A stretch of 15,040 bases of DNA from Hyphomicrobiales bacterium (GTDB lineage Bacteria; Pseudomonadota; Alphaproteobacteria; Rhizobiales; Xanthobacteraceae). Positions 1-5,751 of the stretch are shown here, piece after piece. Under the pieces are notes generated by a model that saw only the letters and a list, made by a program, of their open reading frames with translations, had not been told where the DNA came from and made no database searches. A program made the position numbers and the translations under genes. Location: contig PLTE01000079.1 in the NCBI GenBank assembly GCA_003164375.1, positions 1-15,040 of the forward strand, given 5' to 3'. How positions within the stretch are numbered: position 1 is the first letter of the stretch; each line of letters opens with the position of its first letter.

Positions 1-133
1 CATGCGGAAAGCGCCCGGCGATGCGTTCGAGGTCGGCAAACACCCGATACCGCCGCTCGTCGTGCAACTGACCGAGCGCGGATGAGAAAAACGACCGATA
101 ATTCACGTCCGGCAGATTCTTGGGATAAGTCAT
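1..133 (-). CDS. hemA: 5-aminolevulinate synthase, N-terminal part (cut by window edge)
   Basis: The first 44 codons of a minus-strand gene whose remainder lies left of the window. The translated segment contains HDERRYRVFADLERIAGRFPH, which I recognise as the N-terminus of alphaproteobacterial ALAS, the PLP enzyme that condenses glycine with succinyl-CoA to start haem synthesis in the C4 pathway. The catalytic lysine and PLP site are outside the window. The ATG at 133 gives MTYPKNLPDVNYRSFF. An in-frame GTG at codon 10 (position 106) lines up better with the MDYSQFF start I remember for relatives, so the true start may be there. Neither has a good Shine-Dalgarno sequence. The gene is separated from the upstream solute-binding gene by about 190 bp and is probably transcribed on its own. 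Confidence 0.88.
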   Translation of the reverse strand, partial: MTYPKNLPDVNYRSFFSSALGQLHDERRYRVFADLERIAGRFPH

Positions 134-184
134 TGGCGACTTTCGCGGTACCGTCATTGCGGCCTATTAGGGCTCGACCGGATA

Positions 185-214
185 CTTCTAGAAGCGTTGC
201 CGGGCATTTGTCGA
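185..214 (-). promoter_or_regulatory. Weak promoter candidate for hemA
   Basis: On the minus strand a TCGACA hexamer (214-209) is followed after 18 bp by TAGAAG (190-185), a partial sigma-70-like pair. The -10 part lies in the perfect 10-bp palindrome CTTCTAGAAG (185-194). The rest of the 134-322 gap shows no credible gene. No FNR/FixK-type TTGAT-N4-ATCAA site or iron-control element was recognised. The call rests on position and partial consensus only. Confidence 0.25.
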
Positions 215-322
215 GGACCTAGCGACCGAGAATTCGCCGGCAACCGAAAAACGTTTACCTGCACCCTCCTGACTTCCCTACAGAAATACCGGCGCCTCAT
301 ACGATCAGCCGGACGCCCCAGG

Positions 323-1318
323 TCACGGCTTTGCGTTTTCGCCGTCGAGCTTTTCCATCCCGACGGCGTCGACGAACTGTGTCCAGCGGGCAATATCTTT
401 AGCGATAAAGTCGCGCACCTCGTTCGGGCCCAGCGTCGGCGGCGGCTCCATGCCGGCGGCAAGCAAGCGCTGTTGCACATCCGGACGCTCAACCGCGCGC
501 TGCACTTCCTGGTTCAATTTGGCGACGATGTCGGGGGGCGTAGCTGCGGTCGCTAGCAATCCGCCCCAGCCCGGCATGTTGAAGGTCGGATAACCGGACT
601 CCATCATGGTCGGCAATTCGGGCAGCAGCAGCGAGCGCTGCGGCGTACTGACCGCAAGACCACGCAAGACGCCCGCTTCGATCTGCGATTTGGCGTTGGT
701 GGCAACGCCGAAGAAGATTTGCGTCACGTTGGAGACTGTCGCCATCATGCCGGAGTTCACGTCGCGAAATGGCACGTGGATGATGTTGGTGCCGGCAATG
801 CTGTTGAGGTATTCGCAAGCAACGTGCGGCACCGTGCCAATGCCGGCAGAGGCACAATTCAGCTTGCCGGGATTGGCTTTGGCATAGGCAACCAACTCCG
901 CGACCGACTTTGCCGGCACGCTCGGGTTGACGACCAGCGCGTAAGCAATGAGCCCGGTGATCGCAACCGGCTCGAAATCCTTGAGAAGATCGTAGGAGGC
1001 GAGCTTCATCGCGGTATTGAGGCTGTAGGTCGGCGTCGCGAACAGGAGCGTATGGCCGTCCGGCGCCGCCGTCTGCACCGCGGTGGCCGCGATTTTGCCG
1101 CCGGCGCCGGGCCGCGGCTCGACGATGACGGGGTGGCCCCAAACCTGCTGCAAACGTTCGGCGATGATACGCGAGAATACGTCCGGGCTCGGGCCGACAA
1201 TGATCTTGATGACGTGGTTTGGAAAGCTCTGCGCCAAAACGGCAGCCGAACCGACCGATAGACTGAACAGCATAAACGCGAGGCTGGCCGTCGACACCGC
1301 CGTCCGAATTTTTCCCAA
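323..1318 (-). CDS. Bug/TctC-family tripartite tricarboxylate transporter solute-binding protein
   Basis: Periplasmic binding protein of the Bug family, which captures small carboxylates for TctAB-type permeases; the ligand cannot be told from sequence. Visible signs are an export signal (basic KIR, then hydrophobic TASLAFMLFSLSVGSAAVLAQ), the opening IKIIVGPSPDVFSRIIAE, the VEPRPGAGGKIAA motif, and LPTMMESGYP with PGWGGLLA near the C-terminus. I place the start at TTG 1318, because GGAGG sits 5 bases upstream and gives a compact signal peptide of 331 aa total protein. ATG 1330 and ATG 1366 are in-frame alternatives; ATG 1366 has AAGGAG only one base away. The usual GGGTD loop near the ligand site is replaced by the shorter GPSPDV. 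No tctA or tctB gene is nearby, so it is an orphan here. It diverges from two cupin genes that may share its substrate pathway (inference). Confidence 0.9.
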   Translation of the reverse strand: MGKIRTAVSTASLAFMLFSLSVGSAAVLAQSFPNHVIKIIVGPSPDVFSRIIAERLQQVWGHPVIVEPRPGAGGKIAATAVQTAAPDGHTLLFATPTYSLNTAMKLASYDLLKDFEPVAITGLIAYALVVNPSVPAKSVAELVAYAKANPGKLNCASAGIGTVPHVACEYLNSIAGTNIIHVPFRDVNSGMMATVSNVTQIFFGVATNAKSQIEAGVLRGLAVSTPQRSLLLPELPTMMESGYPTFNMPGWGGLLATAATPPDIVAKLNQEVQRAVERPDVQQRLLAAGMEPPPTLGPNEVRDFIAKDIARWTQFVDAVGMEKLDGENAKP

Positions 1319-1389
1319 GCGTTCCTCCATCGATAGTCTTCGTCGATCGACGGCCGAGGAGTTCATTCTCCTTCGTCGCTGCATCGGAG

Positions 1390-1417
1390 ATGATAAAGGA
1401 CAAGGTGTCGATTACAA
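1390..1417 (-). promoter_or_regulatory. Promoter candidate for the Bug-family gene
   Basis: Minus strand: TTGTAA (1417-1412), 16 bp, TATCAT (1395-1390). The -10 matches TATAAT in 5 of 6 bases and the -35 in 4 of 6. Transcription would begin near 1383, upstream of all candidate start codons. It uses the same bases as the plus-strand candidate listed next. Confidence 0.4.
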
Positions 1418-1418
1418 T
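1390..1418 (+). promoter_or_regulatory. Promoter candidate for the cupin gene pair
   Basis: Plus strand: ATGATA (1390-1395), 17 bp, TACAAT (1413-1418), matching consensus 4/6 and 5/6. This leaves a leader of roughly 45 bases before the ATG at 1471. The elements are interleaved with the opposing promoter candidate, so the two could exclude each other. Confidence 0.4.
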
Positions 1419-1470
1419 GGCGCTCAAGCGTTTTGCGTCCGCGACGACGAATATGGGAGAGGAATGAGAC

Positions 1471-2043
1471 ATGGCGTTCGAACCGCAACCGATCCGGCGG
1501 GTGGTGACTGGCAATGACGAGCATGGACGATCCGGCGTGCTGTTCGACAGCGCGGCGCCGAACGTCAATCCGGGAGCGATCAGCCGCGGCACCTGCATGA
1601 CCGATATCTGGGTGTACCAGACCACGCCGGCTGTGATTTCCGGGACCCGCGACGACGGCAATCTGCCGTTCCATTTCGAGCCGCCGGCAGCGGGGGGCCA
1701 TCTGCGTATCGTGCAATCGAACGCCAAGCCCGCCGATTACGATCCGGCGAAAGATCCGGCCTACAAGCCGCTCGGTCCGACGCGGTTGCGTCCCGACGGC
1801 GTCTGGGATCGCGGCGGGCAGAATTTCTACAGTTCGCCGGTGCACAAATCGGCGACCGTCGACTACGGCATTCTGCTTTCCGGCGAGCGCACGCTGCTGC
1901 TCGACCGCGGCAATGTCGTGATGAAAGCTGGCGATGTCGTGGTGCAGCTTGGCAATTGGCACGGCTGGGCCAATCTCAACGCCGGCAGCCTGATGGCATT
2001 CGTCATGATGGGCGCGAAATTCGATCAAGAACAAAAAGTATAG
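1471..2043 (+). CDS. Cupin-domain protein (first of a tandem pair)
   Basis: A 190-aa cytoplasmic protein with no signal peptide. The C-terminal half is a cupin barrel: HKSATVDYGILLSGE (about 125-139), then LLLDRGNVVMKAGDVVVQLGNWHGW (about 142-166), with the glycine-rich turns and terminal histidine (His164) of a cupin_2 fold. His125, Asp131 and His164 are candidate metal ligands, but the classic HxH of motif 1 is not present. The first half has a HFEPPAAGGHLRIV block that recurs in the next gene. The start has GAGAGG 8 bases upstream. The stop is 9 bases before the next ATG, so the two genes are surely co-transcribed. Divergence from a Bug-type binding protein suggests a role in small-molecule catabolism or sensing, but the reaction is unknown. 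Confidence 0.85.
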   Translation: MAFEPQPIRRVVTGNDEHGRSGVLFDSAAPNVNPGAISRGTCMTDIWVYQTTPAVISGTRDDGNLPFHFEPPAAGGHLRIVQSNAKPADYDPAKDPAYKPLGPTRLRPDGVWDRGGQNFYSSPVHKSATVDYGILLSGERTLLLDRGNVVMKAGDVVVQLGNWHGWANLNAGSLMAFVMMGAKFDQEQKV

Positions 2044-2052
2044 GAAACAAGC

Positions 2053-2607
2053 ATGAGCGATGAATCAAAGCTCGGGCGCCGCATTGTCACGATCGATGAC
2101 GGCGAGGGAAAATCAGTCGCGATCGCGGACGGCCCGTCGCCTGACCTGTATCGCGATCCGGCAAGGCCGGGATTTCTATCGGAGCGCATCTGGGTCACCG
2201 AAGCCTCGCCGGTTCAGATCGGGCTCTATCGTGATGCGATGCTGCATCATCCGCACCGGCTCGAACCGCCCCCGGGCGGTTCGGTGTGCCGGACCGTGAC
2301 CTTCCCGCCCGACGAGGTGTTCCGCGGCAAGGTCGGCTCAGGCGAAGTCGAAGCCTATTTCCGCGCCATGGGATCGCCGGCCGCCTCGACTTATTCGCGC
2401 ACGGCCGCACATCCCTACATGCAGAAGACGCAGACGCTCGACTTCTGTCTGGTGCTCGACGGCGAGATCACGCTCGTGCTCGACACCGCCGAAGTCCATT
2501 TGAAGGCCGGCGACACCGTGGTGCAGCGCGGCACCAACCATGCCTGGAGCAACCGCTCGAACCGAATGTGCCGGATTGCCTTCTCATGCCACGACGCTGC
2601 GGCTTAG
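2053..2607 (+). CDS. Cupin-domain protein (second of a tandem pair)
   Basis: A 184-aa paralogue of the preceding protein. Shared blocks are the opening RRIVTxDDGxGxSVxxxDGPxP, the central HRLEPPPGGSVCRTV, and the barrel MQKTQTLDFCLVLDGEITLVLD followed by HLKAGDTVVQRGTNHAWSN (about 123-167). Compared with the first copy, the first-motif histidine (HKS) is Met-Gln-Lys here, while Asp130 and His163 are kept, so metal binding may differ between the two. AGGA lies 6 bases before the ATG. There is no signal peptide or membrane segment. The substrate is unknown. The pair looks like an old duplication with diverged active sites (inference). The 76 bp after the stop hold no convincing terminator. Confidence 0.85.
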   Translation: MSDESKLGRRIVTIDDGEGKSVAIADGPSPDLYRDPARPGFLSERIWVTEASPVQIGLYRDAMLHHPHRLEPPPGGSVCRTVTFPPDEVFRGKVGSGEVEAYFRAMGSPAASTYSRTAAHPYMQKTQTLDFCLVLDGEITLVLDTAEVHLKAGDTVVQRGTNHAWSNRSNRMCRIAFSCHDAAA

Positions 2608-2683
2608 GCGACGCAGTTGTTTCGGACGAGCGTTGCGCATGGCGACGTTTGGCATCGACATAACTAAAGCGCCAAGTTTTGAG

Positions 2684-2759
2684 TGGTGGGCCCGGGAGGA
2701 CTCGAACCTCCAACCAAGCGGTTATGAGCCGCTAGCTCTGACCATTGAGCTACGGGCCC
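2684..2759 (-). tRNA. tRNA with CAT anticodon, probably tRNA-Ile2 (lysidine type)
   Basis: A complete 76-base cloverleaf including an encoded CCA. The acceptor stem GGGCCCG/CGGGCCC is fully paired with discriminator A. The D-arm is GCTC/GAGC, the anticodon stem AGCGG/CCGCT encloses CTCATAA, the variable loop is TGGTT, and the T-arm GGAGG/CCTCC carries TTCGAGT. CAT could mean elongator Met, initiator Met or Ile2. The initiator is excluded because the first acceptor pair is G-C and matched. The CTCATAA loop, AATGGTCA D-loop and acceptor resemble known ileX-type tRNAs more than elongator Met, so it is probably modified by TilS to read AUA. It lies downstream of metW on the same strand but has its own promoter-like region. 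Confidence 0.9.
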
Positions 2760-2795
2760 GCCCCCGCCGCGCTGCGCGGCGAAGCGCGATGGCAG

Positions 2796-2850
2796 TCGAT
2801 AGTCTATTATAGAGATAATGTCAGCCGATTCTGTCAGCCGATTCTGTCAA
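2796..2850 (-). promoter_or_regulatory. Promoter region of the tRNA gene
   Basis: Reading the minus strand there are three TGACA elements 13 bp apart: TTGACA (2850-2845, overlapping the metW stop codon), CTGACA (2837-2832) and CTGACA (2824-2819). A perfect TATAAT follows at 2811-2806. The third element pairs at a 17-bp spacer with TATCGA (2801-2796); the second is 20 bp from TATAAT. Which pair is used cannot be decided by eye. The tRNA 5' end is about 40 bases downstream. Confidence 0.55.
2821..2846. repeat. Two perfect tandem copies of a 13-bp unit
   Basis: TCAGCCGATTCTG occurs at 2821-2833 and again at 2834-2846, directly after the metW stop codon and in front of the tRNA. The flanking TCAA on the right and TG on the left extend the similarity. 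The duplication copies a -35-like TGACA element (seen on the minus strand). Confidence 0.9.
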
Positions 2851-3506
2851 CCTTGGCGGCTCAGCAAGAACACCGCCTGCTCGCCGAACAGATTCCAGAA
2901 CCACCACGGCATTTTCAGCCGCATCCGTCCGCCCCAGGCGTTGAGCGCGACGGCCTGCTCCATCTTGGCGCCGACCGCGTGGCACAGCTGGCGAAAATCC
3001 TTGATGCTGCAAAAATGGATGTTCGGCGTTTCGTACCAGGCATAGGGCAGATTGTCGGTGTGCGGCATGTGACCGCCGAGCGCGATCTGCAGCCGGATTC
3101 GCCAATGGCCGAAATTCGGGAACGAGACGATGCCGTGGCGCCCGATGCGCAGCATATGTTCGAGCACGACGCGCGGCCGCCGGGTCGCCTGCAACGTTTG
3201 CGACAGGATCACGAAATCGAAGCCGTCGTCGGGATAGTCTTCAAGATCAGTATCGGCGTCGCCCTGCACCACGGCAAGCCCCTTGGCGACGCATTCGTTG
3301 ACGCCTTCGCGCGACAGCTCGATGCCGCGGCCGTCGACGCCGCGCGTTTCCAATAGCCGCAGCAATTCGCCGTCGCCGCAGCCGACGTCAAGCACGCGCG
3401 CGCCGCGCTCCACCATGTCGGCGACGACCAGCAAGTCGACGCGCGAGCCGCCCGGGCCCCGCGCCGCCTCCGCCATGGTGAGATCGTATTTGAGACGCGA
3501 CAGCAT
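2847..3506 (-). CDS. metW: Methionine biosynthesis protein MetW (SAM-dependent methyltransferase fold)
   Basis: A 219-aa protein of the MetW family, which acts with MetX at the homoserine acylation step; the precise biochemical role of MetW is not settled. The class I methyltransferase motif I is clear (RVLDVGCGDGELL, about 37-49), followed by an acidic GIELS strand end (about 61-65), ILSQTLQATRRP, and the family-typical VSFPNFGHWRIRLQ. The start is taken as ATG 3506, with GAGG about 5 bases upstream, two bases after the metX stop. A GTG at 3512 that overlaps the metX TGA is the alternative (221 aa). Both imply translational coupling with metX. The stop codon overlaps a TTGACA that may serve the downstream tRNA. 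Confidence 0.93.
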   Translation of the reverse strand: MLSRLKYDLTMAEAARGPGGSRVDLLVVADMVERGARVLDVGCGDGELLRLLETRGVDGRGIELSREGVNECVAKGLAVVQGDADTDLEDYPDDGFDFVILSQTLQATRRPRVVLEHMLRIGRHGIVSFPNFGHWRIRLQIALGGHMPHTDNLPYAWYETPNIHFCSIKDFRQLCHAVGAKMEQAVALNAWGGRMRLKMPWWFWNLFGEQAVFLLSRQG

Positions 3507-3508
3507 CG

Positions 3509-4693
3509 TCACCTCGCCGGCAGTCCGCGCGCCTTGGCGGCGCCTTCCAGAAATCCGCGCACGATCGCGAACAATTCCGGTTCGTCGAGCAGGAACGCGT
3601 CGTGGCCCTTATCGGTCGTGATTTCGGCGAACGAGACGCGCGCGCCCGCGGCGTTGAGCCCATGGACGATGGCGCGCGACTCCGAGGTCGGGAACAGCCA
3701 GTCGCTGGTGAACGAGATGACGCAGAACCGTGTCGGCGCGCCGCGGAACGCATTCGCCACCGCGCCGTCGTAATCGCCGGCCAGATCGAAATAGTCCATC
3801 GCGCGGGTCAGATAAAGATAGGAATTGGCGTCGAACCGCTCCACGAAGGTGATGCCCTGATGGCGCAGATAAGACTCGACCTGAAAGTCGGCGTCGAACG
3901 AGAAGGTCGGATTGTCGCGGTCCTGGAAGCGGCGGCCGAATTTGCGGTGCAGCGCGGCGTCGGAGAGGTAGGTGATGTGCGCGCCCATGCGCGCCACCGC
4001 AAGCCCGCGGCGCGGGTTCGTGCCCTCGGCAAAATAGCGCCCGCCGCGCCAATCCGGATCGGCCATCACAGCCTGGCGGCCGACCTCATGGAACGCGATG
4101 TTCTGCGCCGAATGCCGCGTCGCCGCGGCGATTGGCAGCGACGCGAACACGCGGTGCGGATAACTCGCCGCCCATTGCAGCGCTTGCATGCCGCCCATCG
4201 AGCCACCGGCCACAGCGAACAGGCTGTCGATACCGAGATGGTCGAGCAGCATCGCTTGCGCGCGGACCATGTCGCGCACGGTAATGACGGGAAAGTCGAG
4301 GCCCCACGGCATCCCGGTCGCCGGATTGGTCGAGGCCGGCCCGGAACTGCCCATGCAGCCGCCGACGACATTGGGGCAGATCACGAAATAGCGCTCGGTA
4401 TCGATCGGCCGGCCAGGGCCGACCATGGTCTCCCACCAGCCCGGCTTGCCGGTCACCGGATGGTCGTTGACGACGTGCTGGTCGCCGGTGAGCGCATGGC
4501 AGACCAGAATGGCATTCGTCCGCGCGGCGTTGAGCGTGCCGTAAGTCTGGTAGGCGATCTGCAAGGGCGCGAAATCGACGCCGGCGTCGAGCCGGAGCGG
4601 CTTGTGCGCCGCAAAACGCACCACCGGCGAATGCGGTGAGTCCGCCTCGCGCGTGCGGTCGGCAAGATCGAGCGTGGCGCTCCCATCGGCCAT
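3509..4693 (-). CDS. metX: Homoserine O-acyltransferase MetX
   Basis: A 394-aa alpha/beta-hydrolase-fold enzyme that acylates homoserine, the first committed step of methionine synthesis. Features seen: YQTYGTLN and NAILVCHALTGDQH near the N-terminus, the GGCMGSSGP loop, nucleophile Ser165 in AGGSMGGMQAL, and the remaining catalytic residues Asp331 (FTSDWLFP) and His364 (DKGHDAFL). All three triad residues are present, and length is usual for the family. Whether acetyl- or succinyl-CoA is the donor cannot be read safely here. The start is ATG 4693, with GGGA 8 bases upstream; a TTG at 4750 would add 19 residues that look like leader sequence. The gene is first in a metX-metW operon and diverges from the tyrosine cluster. 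The 5' leader was checked for a SAM-II riboswitch and none was recognised. Confidence 0.95.
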   Translation of the reverse strand: MADGSATLDLADRTREADSPHSPVVRFAAHKPLRLDAGVDFAPLQIAYQTYGTLNAARTNAILVCHALTGDQHVVNDHPVTGKPGWWETMVGPGRPIDTERYFVICPNVVGGCMGSSGPASTNPATGMPWGLDFPVITVRDMVRAQAMLLDHLGIDSLFAVAGGSMGGMQALQWAASYPHRVFASLPIAAATRHSAQNIAFHEVGRQAVMADPDWRGGRYFAEGTNPRRGLAVARMGAHITYLSDAALHRKFGRRFQDRDNPTFSFDADFQVESYLRHQGITFVERFDANSYLYLTRAMDYFDLAGDYDGAVANAFRGAPTRFCVISFTSDWLFPTSESRAIVHGLNAAGARVSFAEITTDKGHDAFLLDEPELFAIVRGFLEGAAKARGLPAR

Positions 4694-4770
4694 CGGTCTG
4701 TCCCAGAATGCCGCGCTTCCCGGCGTGGTTGCCGCCCAAGTCGCAGTCAAAGGGGGCGGTCAAAAGGGCG

Positions 4771-4798
4771 TAAATAGGCCGCTTGGGCACGGAGTCAA
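4771..4798 (-). promoter_or_regulatory. Promoter candidate for metX-metW
   Basis: Minus strand: TTGACT (4798-4793), 16 bp, TATTTA (4776-4771). The -35 matches consensus 5/6; the -10 keeps the TAT start only. The transcript would have a leader of about 70 bases before the metX ATG. Confidence 0.45.
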
Positions 4799-4806
4799 CG
4801 TTTTCT

Positions 4807-4835
4807 TTGATTTCGGCCTTAACGGCACCTATCAA
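4807..4835 (+). promoter_or_regulatory. Promoter candidate for the chorismate mutase operon
   Basis: Plus strand: TTGATT (4807-4812), 17 bp, TATCAA (4830-4835), each 4/6 to consensus. The start of transcription would fall near 4842, giving a very short leader before ATG 4860. Its -35 is only 8 bp from the metX -35 on the other strand, so one regulator bound between them could affect both. Confidence 0.45.
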
Positions 4836-4859
4836 TCGGTCCAATTGCCGGATCAAATC

Positions 4860-5699
4860 ATGCCGAAACCGCCTCGTCACAAGGACCAATCCCTCGCCGA
4901 TCTGCGGCGCGAGATCGATCGCATCGATGAGCAGATGCACGCGCTTTTAATCGAGCGCGGCGAAATCATCGATACCCTGATCGCGGTGAAAAAGACCGAG
5001 GAATCCGGCTCGGCCTTCCGCCCGGCGCGAGAGGCCGACATGATGCGCCGGCTGGTCGCCCGCCATCACGGCAACCTGCCGCTTGAGACCGCCGAGAGCA
5101 TCTGGCGCGTCATCATTTCCACTTTCACCTATGTGCAAGCGCCGTTTTCCGTGCATGCCGACTTGTCCGCCGGAGACGCACTGATGCGGGATTCCGCGCG
5201 GTTCCATTTCGGCTTCACCGTGCCGTTCGAGCCGCACATGGGAGCCTCGAGCGTTGTCGAAGCGGTCTCGGAATCCAAGGGCGATCTCGGCCTCATTCCC
5301 GCCTTTGCCGTCGCCGGCGCCGGCCCATGGTGGGCGGCGCTTGAATTCTCCGCGGCGCCGAAAATCATCGCGCGGCTGCCATTCGTCGAACGCGCCAATC
5401 ATCCGGCCGCCATGCCGGTCTTCGTGGTCTCCCGGGTTGCCGCCGACGCCATGGTGACCGAAACCGAAGTCTGGAGCATGCGGGTCGCCGGCTGGAAGGC
5501 GAACGCGCTCAACGCCATCGCTGCGTTCGCCGACGTCATCGCGGTGCCCGACAGCGCCTTCGATGGCGCGGCGCTTTTGGTCTCGGTCGAGCGCGGCGGC
5601 ATCGCCGCGGTGTCGGATGCGCTGGTCAAAACCGGCGCCTCGATCCGTTCCTCGGCCCTCGTCGGCAGTCACGCGACCCGCTATACGATCCCGACCTAA
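4860..5699 (+). CDS. Chorismate mutase (AroQ type) with a C-terminal PDT-like domain
   Basis: A 279-aa cytoplasmic protein. Residues 11-95 form an AroQ chorismate mutase domain (chorismate to prephenate) like the N-terminus of PheA P-proteins: LADLRREIDRIDEQMHALL, IERGE, AVKK, FRPAREADMM and the terminal TYVQAP. Arg16, Arg33, Lys44 and Gln93 line up with E. coli PheA Arg11, Arg28, Lys39 and Gln88. Residues 100-279 occupy the place of prephenate dehydratase; SVVEAVSESKGDLGLIPAF resembles the dehydratase strand ending in VPxEN, but the GPEGTFS and TRF motifs are missing. It is therefore probably a mutase only, with an inactive or regulatory C-terminus (inference). ATG 4860 has no clear ribosome site, fitting a near-leaderless message. 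It heads an operon with the aminotransferase and dehydrogenase genes. Confidence 0.85.
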   Translation: MPKPPRHKDQSLADLRREIDRIDEQMHALLIERGEIIDTLIAVKKTEESGSAFRPAREADMMRRLVARHHGNLPLETAESIWRVIISTFTYVQAPFSVHADLSAGDALMRDSARFHFGFTVPFEPHMGASSVVEAVSESKGDLGLIPAFAVAGAGPWWAALEFSAAPKIIARLPFVERANHPAAMPVFVVSRVAADAMVTETEVWSMRVAGWKANALNAIAAFADVIAVPDSAFDGAALLVSVERGGIAAVSDALVKTGASIRSSALVGSHATRYTIPT

Positions 5700-5703
5700 G
5701 CCC

Positions 5704-5722
5704 CTCCCCCTGATCCGGGGAG
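5704..5722. repeat. Small hairpin between chorismate mutase and hisC
   Basis: CTCCCC (5704-5709) and GGGGAG (5717-5722) form a 6-bp stem with a 7-base loop, followed by AGATTATTG. It resembles a worn half of the CCTTCTCCCC / GGGGAGAAGG palindromes seen at 14641 and 14747. With no T run it is unlikely to stop transcription fully, but it could affect message stability within the operon. Confidence 0.45.
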
Positions 5723-5751
5723 AGATTATTGAGTTTCGGAGACCCGTTCTC

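Noticed and set aside
134..322. FNR/FixK box or iron-control element upstream of hemA
   Set aside because: Such sites are known at rhizobial hemA, but the only palindrome, CTTCTAGAAG, does not match TTGAT-N4-ATCAA or the ICE pattern.
2647..2680. Terminator after the cupin pair
   Set aside because: TTGGC and GCCAA followed by GTTTT could pair, but the stem is only 5 bp and the loop is about 17 bases or longer, too weak to call.
2684..2759. Integration site at the tRNA 3' end
   Set aside because: No direct repeat of the tRNA end, integrase gene or composition change was seen on either side.
4694..4800. SAM-II riboswitch in the metX leader
   Set aside because: Relatives often have one, so I read the minus-strand leader for the conserved GGTGATTTG, CCGGCTTGCAGCCACG and AAGTCGCTAAA-like blocks. 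None was recognisable. A covariance search would settle it.
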